From NCBI RefSeq assembly GCF_007197555.1, contig NZ_CP041614.1, positions 3,030,001 through 3,094,000 of the forward strand: DNA of 64,000 nucleotides, written 5' to 3'. The position numbers and the translations under genes are program-made. The notes under the pieces were generated by a model. It was given only the letters and a program-made list of their open reading frames with translations, was not told the origin of the DNA and searched no databases. Positions 25,413-34,800 of this stretch are shown here, in pieces. Position 1 is the stretch's first letter. Every line of letters begins with the position of its first letter. Source of the stretch: Shewanella psychropiezotolerans. Its GTDB lineage: Bacteria > Pseudomonadota > Gammaproteobacteria > Enterobacterales > Shewanellaceae.

Positions 25413-26484
25413 TGCAGCACTATGATGTGGTCATCGTAGGCGCCGGGGTGGCGGGGATGGCCATCTCGGCTGTTCTGGCCCGCCAAGGACTCAGCGTCGT
25501 GCTGGTTGACCGAGGGCAGGCTGAAGGGATCTCCACGGGGGAATGTTTAATGGCCGACGCGCTGCCCATCATGGCGCGGTTAGGGCTCGATACCGATTTC
25601 ATCGCCGCCAATCATATCGCTTTGCAGTCCTATCGGGTGTCTTGGGGCAACAGCAATCCTATGAACGTCACCTTGTGTCCAGTCCTACCGGACCGGGGTG
25701 GATCGTCGACCGTCATCAATTTGATAGCATGCTATTGGCACAATGTCATCACTATCAAGTCAGGGTGCATTGGCAAGCCACACTGGATCATGTGCACCGG
25801 CAAGCAGATGACCACTGGTTGCTGACCTTTAAGCACACCGATCCGCCGGATATCCGTGCCCGGTTTGTGATTGACGCCAGTGGCCGGGCAAGAGCGCTGA
25901 CAAAGCAACTGGGGATCAACAGCCTACAACTGGATAAAATGGTCGCTAGCTGCTGTCATATCGAGAACGATAATCAGCATTTTACTGGCACGGCCCATAT
26001 CGCGAGTGATGTTCAGGGGTGGTGGTACTATGCCAAATACTCCCCTTTACGCGGGAGCCTGTGTTATTTTTCTGACTCAGATCTGGGTCTACCAACCAGC
26101 CCAGAAGCCTTGTTATCCCAGGCAGCAAAACAGACTCCGCTAGTTAATATCCTTGCTGGAACCCGGCCGATCAAGCATACCTTTAAACGGTGCGCCGCCT
26201 ATTCGTCAGCCTTACAAGACTGTACAGGTCATCATTGGCTTGCCGTCGGTGATGCGGCGGTCAGTTTCGATCCTCTCTCCTCCTATGGCATGACGTCTGC
26301 GCTGTCAGGCGCGTTCTATGCCAGCCAAGCCGTTATGCGCTTTTTCAATGGGCAGCCAGAGTATCTGCAGGTGTATCAAAGTTTGATTCAACGGAATTAT
26401 GTGAGTTATTTAGCGCGTCGAGAGCAAGAGTACACCAAAATTAACCCCGAGCTGAGCCTGTTTTGGCAACGCCGGCACTCGTAA
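25412..26484 (+). pseudogene. lodB: LodB-like FAD flavoprotein, one-base frameshift
   Basis: The GTG start shares a base with the lodA stop. The N terminus HYDVVIVGAGVAGMAISAVL is the Rossmann GxGxxG of a flavoprotein, followed by STGECLMADALP. The frame breaks at GGGG (25644-25647); a fifth G gives SWGQQQSYERHLVSSPTGPG and WIVDRHQFDSML, and the rest reads through RFVIDASGRARALTKQ and LAVGDAAVSFDPLSSYGMT to the stop. In LodAB systems the flavoprotein is required to build the tryptophylquinone in LodA. The lesion is a G-run loss, so the gene may well be intact. Confidence 0.88.
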
Positions 26485-26485
26485 T

Positions 26486-26516
26486 ACACGGATGTTGAAC
26501 GCGTCATCATCCGTGT
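26486..26516. terminator. hairpin after lodB
   Basis: ACACGGATG (26486-26494) and CATCCGTGT (26508-26516) form a 9-bp stem with a 13-base loop, starting two bases after the lodB stop. No T run follows, so termination would be weak; it could also protect the lodAB transcript. Confidence 0.45.
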
Positions 26517-26708
26517 TACCAGGCCAGTATAGGCTTGGTTTACCCCGTTGCAGTCCGATAAACCATTGACTGTAGAATAACCCCATCATGGAGATGATGA
26601 CGGTACCCAACATTGTGCTCTTAGTGAGTGATGTCGCCTTCAGTATCGTGATCTTTCCGACGCAGTGGACGCAAATGATCACATCACTCTATCGTGAATG
26701 TTTGAACG

Positions 26709-26744
26709 TAATAGTAGTAATAGTAGTAATAGTAGTAATAGTAA
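26709..26744 (+). repeat. 9-bp microsatellite, four units
   Basis: TAATAGTAG is repeated three times, followed by TAATAGTAA. It lies 85 bases upstream of the start of the gene at 26828, in a region without another gene. A change in copy number would alter the distance between any upstream promoter and that gene. Confidence 0.75.
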
Positions 26745-26827
26745 GCGTGAGAGGGAATGAAATAATCGCTTGTGGTGACATTCGCTTTTTCAGGGAGGTT
26801 ATCGCCTCAATAACAAGGAACGTGATA

Positions 26828-27967
26828 ATGACAGATAGCACCGAACAACAGGATAACTGGTATCAGCAGATCAGTGTGGTTGACGCCAGCCTCAATGCGC
26901 AAGCCATTGCCAACATTGTGAAAATAGACAGTGAAATGCTGGTGAACATGAATGAGTTGCAGGTTCTGACTCAGCGGGATTTAACCCAGTTTGGTCCCGT
27001 TATTGTGGCCCAGTTTACCCCAGGGGGCGGTAAATTTACCTTAGTACACTGTGAGTATGGTAAGCCCTCTCGTATCACCGTTGAGCCGGTTGCTAACCTC
27101 TTTGCTATTGCTAAATCAATCGCGCATACCCCATTGGGCATTTACGGCTGTTTTGGGGCTTACAGTACCAATCCACTCAATCAGGGGTGGCGTTCCCCCT
27201 TAACAGATTACCGCAACGTCATTGAAAATGGCTTAATGAGTTTGCCCGATATTGAGGTTAAAGATGGCTATCAGATTGATGAGTCCCTCGCCGCATTGTT
27301 GGTCAGTCGACTCAATCAGGTCACGGGACAATTTGATGGTGCAGCCCCTGTGCTCAATCATGACAATGTACTGTCGCACATTCAACAAGTGTTCCACACA
27401 CTGTTGAGTGCCTCCATTGATTTTATCGATACGCAGGCACTGACGCTCGAACGTAACCAATCCCCAGCCAGAGTGTTTCAACAGTGGTGTGCTCAAACCA
27501 GCGATGACGACAATGCGCCAGATGACACCGTGTATAAACTGATCACGCAATGCCAGGTGATTGCAGCGACGGCACAGGCTTATGGGATCACGTCGATGAT
27601 GAAAACCTGGCGCAAGGCATTGACGGCTGAACAATGGCAGAAACTGTATGCTGTGGTCGAAGGCGAGTGGGTGACTAGAGAAAGTAACTCCATTGCCCAA
27701 TGTATGTTGCCTGAAATGGCAGAGAAGCAAGCGGCATTAAACCAGCACTTGATGATTGTCACCAATCTGGAAGGTGTCTCTGCGGCATTGAAATTCTTGG
27801 CCAGGATATTAGAAGACCGTGCCGCGGCGGCGATGATCTTAACCGAACATACTCAAGACCGCGAACACCTCTCTGGACAAACCGATCTCTTAGGACCTGT
27901 TATGCAACGTGTGCTCTGCCCCTACCAGATCCCCAATAATAACGACGGTCCGGTTTTGACCAATTAA
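26828..27967 (+). CDS. hypothetical protein downstream of lodAB, 379 aa
   Basis: The open frame extends to 26588, but ATG 26828 is chosen because AAGGAA lies seven bases upstream and the extension crosses the microsatellite. The protein starts MTDSTEQQDNWYQQISVVDA. It has no signal peptide or membrane helix. Visible parts are FTPGGGKFTLVHCEYGKPS, TPLGIYGCFGAYSTNPLNQG and a helical C-terminal half (MLPEMAEKQAALNQHLMIVT). I do not recognise the family. Its direction and position suggest a role with the LodA-type oxidase, for example in handling or immunity, which is inference. Confidence 0.6.
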   Translation: MTDSTEQQDNWYQQISVVDASLNAQAIANIVKIDSEMLVNMNELQVLTQRDLTQFGPVIVAQFTPGGGKFTLVHCEYGKPSRITVEPVANLFAIAKSIAHTPLGIYGCFGAYSTNPLNQGWRSPLTDYRNVIENGLMSLPDIEVKDGYQIDESLAALLVSRLNQVTGQFDGAAPVLNHDNVLSHIQQVFHTLLSASIDFIDTQALTLERNQSPARVFQQWCAQTSDDDNAPDDTVYKLITQCQVIAATAQAYGITSMMKTWRKALTAEQWQKLYAVVEGEWVTRESNSIAQCMLPEMAEKQAALNQHLMIVTNLEGVSAALKFLARILEDRAAAAMILTEHTQDREHLSGQTDLLGPVMQRVLCPYQIPNNNDGPVLTN

Positions 27968-28162
27968 GTCAAAGAAGCGCTGAGCGCGATCATGCCATAG
28001 TGGCCAGTATGCCGAAACAATTGACCGCGAAAGTACGTGCTGAATGCAGCAAAGTTAAGGCGCCTGTGGATGCGACAAAATAGCGTGTTTACGCTTACTT
28101 TTGCAGTTTGAGAATCAGGTGCTTTCAATTGAACGATTAGTACACGAAACCCTGCTTATTTA

Positions 28163-28771
28163 TCAGTGAGATCGCACGTTAGTTTTCCACGAATGCTTTG
28201 GGTGTAACAAGATATGCCCTTGCTGTGTATCTTCAGTCAGCGGTTGTAGCTCAGCACTAAATACCCCTGTTCGCTCAACAACCTCTATAACATCATGGAT
28301 CCGATTCGATCCCAAAAATAACGACACCGGGGCTACTTGCTCACCGACCTGATTAAATGCATGCGCAACATCTTCTTCTAGCATGTAAATGAATTCTGCC
28401 ACGCCTTCATCATTTTCATTCACCAACTGATTGCCTAAGCCCTGCTCACAGCGCAAGATTTTAAGTAGATCAAACAACTTATGCACATCAGTGGATCGTT
28501 TTTCTGGGTCTTGATACACCTTTCGAACTTCTACAAGCCTAGTTTCTAGATCCCCCTTGGCACTTCGGCCAATAGCAAGCAGACCTCTCAGTTCTCTTTT
28601 GATCTGTCGATAATGGTTGTCTTTAAGCTTCGGCTTTAAATAACGTACCAAGATCTCATTACGCTTAGACATTGGGATAAACCGGGATGTTTCTTCGACG
28701 GAAAAGTAAAGATGCAAGAGTGCGTTATCGACGAGATCACTCACTAAAGTGTTGAAGGCCATATTGTTCAA
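28163..28771 (-). CDS. unknown protein family, copy 3 of 3, 202 aa
   Basis: Paralogue of the proteins at 3150-3761 and 18468-18981. It starts MNNMAFNTLVSDLVDNALLH, and keeps SKRNEILVRYLKPKLKD, GRSAKGDLETRL, LKILRCEQGLGNQ, VAPVSLFLGSNRI and HILLHP. The leader upstream (rc of 28772-28800) includes the same TAGGTATTT block as copy 1. The frame is full length and open, so both 203-residue copies appear functional. Role unknown. Confidence 0.65.
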   Translation of the reverse strand: MNNMAFNTLVSDLVDNALLHLYFSVEETSRFIPMSKRNEILVRYLKPKLKDNHYRQIKRELRGLLAIGRSAKGDLETRLVEVRKVYQDPEKRSTDVHKLFDLLKILRCEQGLGNQLVNENDEGVAEFIYMLEEDVAHAFNQVGEQVAPVSLFLGSNRIHDVIEVVERTGVFSAELQPLTEDTQQGHILLHPKHSWKTNVRSH

Positions 28772-29037
28772 AGAAATACCTAAAGCAGTCAGATTACAAA
28801 TCAGGCTGAAGTTTATCAGTTTGAGCCGGATGCAAAACTATCCACTGGGACATCTTGCTATAAATTAAAAAATAAAATCCACTTATAATATCGCTTAGCC
28901 CCAATGAGTAACCTGAATATAAAAACGATGTGCTTTTAGCCGTTTAAAGAGTGCTGTCTGCCACTAAGGCAACTAGGCATAAGTCACTGCCTCTGGCGTG
29001 TCCTGCTCCCAGCGACCGTTTCCATTATCATGGAACC

Positions 29038-29722
29038 ATGAAAACGTTCCTCTATCACCTGCCCAAACAGAAAATCCATGAACTCAAGCCAGTCATGTTG
29101 AACAGAATGACCGCCTCAGTCAGGGGTTATTAGCACATGCTCAACGAACACCTGTTAGCCGAAGACATTACCTTCATCAATAGACGAATTCGCAACAGTC
29201 AGTACTTCTACATGGATATCAAGCGTGAAGGCATTATGTTATATGACACGGGTAACTTTACCCTTGGTGAAGCCAAAGAGCTGACGGCACTGGAACGTCA
29301 TCTTCTGGCGCAGGAAGTTTTTGACTATTGGATGAAAGGTGCTGGTTAGGTTTTTTCGTTTCGGTGTAAGCGAAAACTGTCTCAGTAATGAAGCCTTTCA
29401 ACTGCATTAAGCCACTGAACGCTTTTACTGTGCCATGTTGTTGGTTTTTACCCGCTATAAACCCAATAGCCACGATTTAAAAAAGCTTGGCGGTCGAGTA
29501 GCCAGTATTGAGTCGGAGTTTCTCACCGTGTTCCTGCAAGGGACCGAAGAGGAGCGCTGGCTCTTTAAATTGTTGCGAAAAGGCTATGTTGATGCGCGCT
29601 ATAAACCCAGCTATGTGATAACCAAAGAAGAGCTGGAATGGTTAGGTGAGAGAGTGGAATATCTGCAAGCCCTGACCGAACGTTTGTGTAAAGCCAAAAT
29701 CGCCTGTTATCTGGATAAATAG
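29038..29722 (+). pseudogene. nucleotidyltransferase-HEPN protein, decayed
   Basis: ATG 29038 encodes MKTFLYHLPKQKIHELKPVM, the N terminus of MNT-HEPN proteins, then stops with the nucleotidyltransferase core missing. Later frames recover the linker QYFYMDIKREGIMLYDTGNF and the HEPN part (EAFQLH, stop, ATERFYCAMLLVFTRYKPNS, then HDLKKLGGRVASIE). The HEPN R-x5-H motif (RYKPNSH) is preserved. HEPN proteins are often RNases held in check by the nucleotidyltransferase. Deletion plus stop codons indicate decay. A second HEPN fragment lies at 58554-58897. Confidence 0.75.
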
Positions 29723-29857
29723 CTCACTTATCTCAATGCAAATTGAATAGCCAGCTCCGTGGCTCTAGCCTCTATGCCCCCTTTTGTTGATTGCCTGAAT
29801 GTCAGGATGATGAAAGTACGCCTTAGTGGGAGGCTTGAGCCCAGTGCAGGCGAGGGT

Positions 29858-29877
29858 GGCACTTGGCAACAGGTGCC
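29858..29877. repeat. hairpin related to that at 17727
   Basis: GGCACTTG-GCAA-CAGGTGCC forms an 8-bp stem with one G-T pair. With the next bases CGCCTATCCGACA it matches the 17727-17760 segment almost exactly. This looks like a dispersed palindromic repeat. Confidence 0.5.
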
Positions 29878-29949
29878 GCCTATCCGACAGTTACCTCTTA
29901 GCGTGGTTGCTCTTATCCCTTTTCCCCTTTTCTTTGTTAACCGCAACGA

Positions 29950-30171
29950 ACATCGAACAGCCTTAAAATATAGTGGCACAAGCAAACGACTGATTGGAAA
30001 AATTCACTGTCATGACAGGAGCTCACCATCAGGTTTAAGACACCCTTCAATGACCGTTAAGCTTGGCAGTGTATCGTCACTGAACGCGTAGTTAGGGTAT
30101 TAGAGGTGTTGGATGTGCAGGTGTTAGACCATATTGTGGTGGGATTGAATGATGAAAGAGGCTGGTTATAA
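29950..30171 (+). pseudogene. RadC-like gene, C-terminal remnant
   Basis: The last part reads TERVVRVLEVLDVQVLDHIV and VGLNDERGWL, the same ending as the RadC-like protein at 9900-10346. Upstream, in shifted frames, ALKYSGTS and PSG correspond to the [16 protein letters not shown] region, but the metal-binding His residues are lost. The N-terminal half is absent. A GC-rich hairpin (AGGCCAC-GCGA-TGTGGCC) follows the stop at about 30179. Confidence 0.7.
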
Positions 30172-30495
30172 CCCGCAGCAGGCCACGCGATGTGGCCTTA
30201 ATATGTTGGCAGGAGCAGGCAAACATGGGGAGAGCGTTGAATAAGTTTTCGATAGCCCATCACCTCGTAGATTTAAAGGGGGGCTAACTGCTTGGAAAAC
30301 ACCGTTAGCGACTCTCACGTCTAAGTGAATAATTGACCGACTGTTTTCTTGGAATAAACATCCTAATTCTGTCATTAATTTCACAGAGAACCTCAAAACC
30401 ATATTTTGCGCAAAATGACTCCGCCTGTTGTGCCACTACACTTCTTCACTATTTGAAGAGGTGAATTTCATGTATTGCGAACGTACGCCTAATTA
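30172..30495. other. region without a supported gene
   Basis: About 320 bases after the RadC remnant. Apart from the hairpin near 30179 I see no gene, IS end or RNA. A minus-strand open frame of 78 codons (30166-30402) has no recognisable content or ribosome binding site. Confidence 0.35.
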
Positions 30496-30582
30496 GAGCT
30501 CGTAAATAAGCCCACATTAGTTCATCGATAACACATTTTGTTGCTGATAGCTGGGACGTCCACATAAATTCTTAGGAGAGCG
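30496..30582 (+). repeat. direct repeat, right copy
   Basis: Begins GAGCTCGTAAATAAGCCCAC and ends TTCTTAGGAGAGCG, matching the segment at 17641-17729 in order and orientation. In this copy the hairpin that follows the left copy is replaced by ATGCCCTG. The 250 bases between here and the IS3 remnant hold no recognised gene. Confidence 0.5.
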
Positions 30583-30840
30583 ATGCCCTGAAAATATTCA
30601 TCGGATAATTTTGGGATTATGCAAGTTAAAAATAAATCACATATCTTCACGTTACTTAGCTAGCTAGATGCGTTAAATATAAGCAACAGGCGAAAAAGCT
30701 CAAATAAATGGTGGGATCTTATAATTGCTTATCAGGTTGAGTTAGGTTTGCTTCTAAATATCGGGTAGCAACGAATTAATCTGGTCTGATCGCTTCGGAT
30801 ACCTTGATTGTGGGTCATACGATAATCAATCGAGGTGAAC

Positions 30841-31748
30841 ATGAACACAACACGTCAGTATCGAGCTTATGCCAAAGAATTCAAAGAAGACGTCATCGGC
30901 TTCATCACTGAGCAGGGCGACACTGTCCCACAAGCTATAGATGCGCTAGAAGTACCGTCAAGACTGCTTGTGACTGGAAAGAGAAGGCTGAAGATTTAGA
31001 GATCTTAACCGTGAGTTCAGATGAAAAAGCAGCGTTGTTAGCGCTTCGAAAAGAGGTCGAACAGCTGCGGGTGGAGAAAGAAATATAAAAATACCCAAGG
31101 GGCACGCCGAGTCCAGTGGCTTCTTTCACGAGATAAATGAAGTGAATTTTCGGTGTATTCGAGCGTATTTTCCTCGCTCCGCGATAAAAATGCTTTGTGA
31201 TGTTCTGCAAGTGAGTCGCAGTAATTTTGGTGGTTAGTCAGGTTCGTTAACATTATTAGCGAACGAGAGCGTAATTTATACCGAACGGCAAACGTCTTTT
31301 TAACCGTAGCTAAGGAAGTTTAGGTTCTTGTCACTAGCCAAGCAACTCCGCCTAGACGGCTTCAGTATCGATCGTTACCGCACTCGTAGCATCTGCGAAA
31401 GCTCGGCTTAGTGGCCACCGAGCGTCAAGCTGACAAGGTAACGACGAAGCGTAAACACAGTGATAGCGTTGCAGATAACCTGCTGAATCTGCAACTTAAT
31501 CCTACGCCGGCGATTCAGGTTGGGCTGATGATGTGACCTACTTAAGGGCGCATAGTGGGTTGAGCAGTATCAACACGCTTGACCGTAAGCTTACTTAGTT
31601 GAGCGGGCATTACCAATGGCATTAAGGCTACGCAAGCCAGAGGTGTCAAGTTTCATCGTGACAGAGGCAGACTTCGCTCGGGGATTTAACACCGATTGGC
31701 GATGAGAAATTACAAAGTAAGGTGTCCGGTTGGACTTGAATAGTCCAA
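30841..31748 (+). mobile_element. IS3-family element, heavily decayed
   Basis: ATG 30841 encodes an orfA-like N terminus (MNTTRQYRAYAKEFKEDVIG) that shifts frame and continues CDWKEKAEDLEILT and ALRKEVEQLRVEKEI, the leucine-zipper part of OrfA. The orfB remains are readable in pieces: FRCIRAYFPRSAIKMLCDVL, QVSRSNFGGW, ERQADKVTTKRKHSD and ARGVKFHRDRG, the last matching the catalytic HSDRG region. Many stops and gaps make it inactive. It lies directly upstream of the NRPS cluster, so it may have brought or disturbed the cluster promoter. Confidence 0.8.
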
Positions 31749-31855
31749 AACTAGGAGGGTCTAGGGATATTTTGCTTCGCTTACGACCTGTTTTTACACG
31801 TATCCCGACTGATACAAAAACTCGTTTTTGTGTAGTACACATCTGGAGATGAATA
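31730..31855 (+). promoter_or_regulatory. leader of the NRPS operon with two hairpins
   Basis: TTGGACT (31730-31736) pairs with AGTCCAA (31742-31748), and ACAAAAAC (31814-31821) pairs with GTTTTTGT (31824-31831), a stem with a two-base loop 24 bases before the start codon. CTGGAG precedes ATG 31856 at seven bases. The hairpins may be operators or leader structures that control translation. No clear -35/-10 pair is seen, so the promoter is unplaced. Confidence 0.4.
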
Positions 31856-34800
31856 ATGAGATTATCGAATGATAGATATGGTCTGAATGAAGCCGAATTT
31901 GACAAAATATTTTGTCAATGGAATAAACCCAATACGTCATACCCCTCAGATAAAACAATCAATCAACTATTCGAAGAACAGGTAAAAAAAACACCTAACA
32001 GTATTGCTTTAGTCTATATGTCGCAAGTTTTGACTTATAAGGAACTGAATCAAAGGGCGAATCAATTAGCAAGATATCTTCGTAAAGAATATAGAAACAA
32101 GACATCGACCCCCTTAACAGCCAATACACTCATTGCCTTAAGGCTAGATAAAAGCCTAGAGATGGTTGTTGCCGTTCTCGCGGTACTAAAAGCAGGCGGG
32201 GCGTATGTCCCCATTGATCCTAGTTACCCACCAGACCGCTTAGCTTATATATTAGATGATACAAAAGCCCAAATTGTATTAACACAACAACATTTCGCTA
32301 AAGCGCTCCCTGCTACAACTCAAGTACAATATATTGTTACTGATTTAGATTCAGACATTTATAACACTGTTGATGGCGATAACCTGAAAGAGTACGCAAC
32401 GGCTCAAGATCTGGCCTACGTGATCTACACATCAGGAACAACGGGGAAACCTAAAGGGGTGATGATTCCACATAAAGGTATCGTCAATCGCCTAACTTGG
32501 ATGCAAAGCGAATACCCATTGTCGGCACAAGACGTTGTTCTCCAGAAAACGGCCTATGTGTTTGATGTTTCTGTATGGGAGCTGTTCTGGGCACATTGGT
32601 ATGGCGCCAAGTTAGTCATGTGTGAACCCGAAGGACATAAGGACAGCAGTTATCTTTATCGGTTGATCAATGACCAGAATGTCACCAAGCTGCATTTCGT
32701 GCCAAGCATGTTAGATGCATACAACAGCTACTTAATGGCGAACCACTTAACATTAAACCCCTGCATTAATACCCTATTTTGCAGTGGCGAAGCACTGCAG
32801 CCGATCACGATGGAGCAAACCTACCACAATGCTGTCAACAAACAGTTTAAGCTGCATAACTTATACGGGCCGACCGAAGCCTCAATCGATGTCACCTACT
32901 TTGAAACCTTTGCGGGTCATGATATCTGTATCGGAAAGCCAATCGCCAATACCAAAGCGTACATCTTAGATGAAAGTCGACGTCCTGTTCCTATCAACAC
33001 GATTGGAGAACTTTATATCGGGGAGCAGGATTAGCACTCGGATACCTCAATCGTGCACAACTCACTGAAGAACGGTTCATCCCAAATGATTTTGCTACGG
33101 AGGATGATATTAGAAATGGTTACACAAAATTATACAAAACTGGCGATTTAACCCGATGGACTGCCGATGGCAACATCAGCTACCTTGGGCGCAAGGATGA
33201 CCAAGTCAAAATTCGAGGCTATCGTATAGAACTAGGCGAAATAGAATGTACGCTACGGGATATTGAAGCTATTGAACTGGCCTGCGTACTGGCAAAAACC
33301 AGAGAAACGGATATTGGCACCAGTAAATATTTGGTTGGCTATTATAAAGTGATGCCCGGCCACAGTACGACACAAGCGCATATAGTGAGTGAGTTGTCCA
33401 AAGCATTACCGGAATATATGGTCCCTAACGCCCTTGTGGAGATGGCGGAATTTCCGCTAACGGTGAATGGCAAGCTAGACAAAAAATCGTTACCCGAAGC
33501 ACACTTCACCGCCACTGAAAACTATGTTGCGCCTCGCAACGACCTCGACAACAGACTCTGCACGCTTTGGCAAAGCGTGCTCTGCATTGAAAGAGTCGGC
33601 ATCACTGATAATTTCTTTAGATTGGGCGGTGATTCCATTCTAGCGATAGTCTTATCTGCCAAAATGAGCCAGCTCCTAGACTATGAAATAAAAGTTGCCG
33701 ATATCTTCAAGTTTACAAGTATCGAAACGATCTTAGCGGATTGCCCGAAAAAGAAAAAAATCAGCATTCCGAAGCTTGAACAAAATACATCCGCGCTTTC
33801 ATTTGCACAGGACAGACTCTGGTTTATTGAAAAATATGAAGAAGGGACATCAGCATATCACATTCCTTGCCTATATCAGCTCAGTCCCGATGCAAACATC
33901 AGCTGGGTCAAACAAGCAATACAAGCCGTTGTTGCGCGTCATGACATTTTAAGAACCACGATTGAACAAACGGACCTGGATGATATTCAAGTTATTCATC
34001 GTGAGCCAGTATCAATTGCAGAAAAACAGGTGAATGACGGCTCAAATTATCGAGATATACTCAGTGAAGACATCAATGCCCCTTTTGATTTGCGCAGCCA
34101 CTATCCAATAAAAGTCACTCTTTATCAGCTACAGGATGATAGCTTCAGTTATTTATTGCTCATCAACTTTCATCATATAGCAGCTGATGGCTGGAGCGTT
34201 GACATCTTCGAACGGGATTTTATGTCCTATTACGATGTGTATGCGAGCCAACGTGGTCGGAACTTAGCAGAACTTCCCATTCAATATGTGGATTACGCAG
34301 AATGGCAAAGAAAGCATTTGCAGGGAGACGCATACCAAGAACAAGTCAACTATTGGAAACATAAACTCGCGGGATCCCCCACCCTAGAGTGCCCAACAGA
34401 CTTCCCCAGACCCAACAACGTTAGCTATGCAGGCAAGCATGAATGTTTCTCAATAGACCTTGAAACTAGCCAAGCGTTAAGAGCACTAGCAAAACAGGCA
34501 AATTGTACTTTGCATACTGTCACGCTCAGTCTTTTTTCACTCCTATTAAGCAAATATTGTCATCAAACAGATATCGTGACCGGGACACCAATCGCAAATC
34601 GACACTTGGTACAAACACAGGATTTAATTGGGCTATTTATTAATACGCAAGTAAATCGAGTGCACATTAACGCTTCTGAAACATTCAAAGAACTCATTCA
34701 GAGGGTGCAGCAGGATCAAGTCGATGCACAACGACACCAAGACATTCCATTCGAACAATTAATGAAAGAATTAAAGGTAGAAAGAGATATCTCTAGACAT

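Noticed and set aside
26709..26744. CRISPR-like array
   Set aside because: Four adjacent 9-bp units without spacers are a microsatellite. No repeat-spacer array or cas gene was found anywhere in the window.
26588..26827. Upstream extension of the third lod-region gene
   Set aside because: It translates the TAATAGTAG microsatellite into a Val/Ile repeat; a good ribosome binding site exists at ATG 26828.
29759..30091. 110-codon open frame upstream of the RadC remnant
   Set aside because: Only its last part corresponds to decayed RadC; the rest spans a hairpin repeat and has no protein-like content.
31591..31905. 104-codon minus-strand frame at the NRPS start
   Set aside because: It is antisense to IS3 orfB remains and to the start of the NRPS gene.
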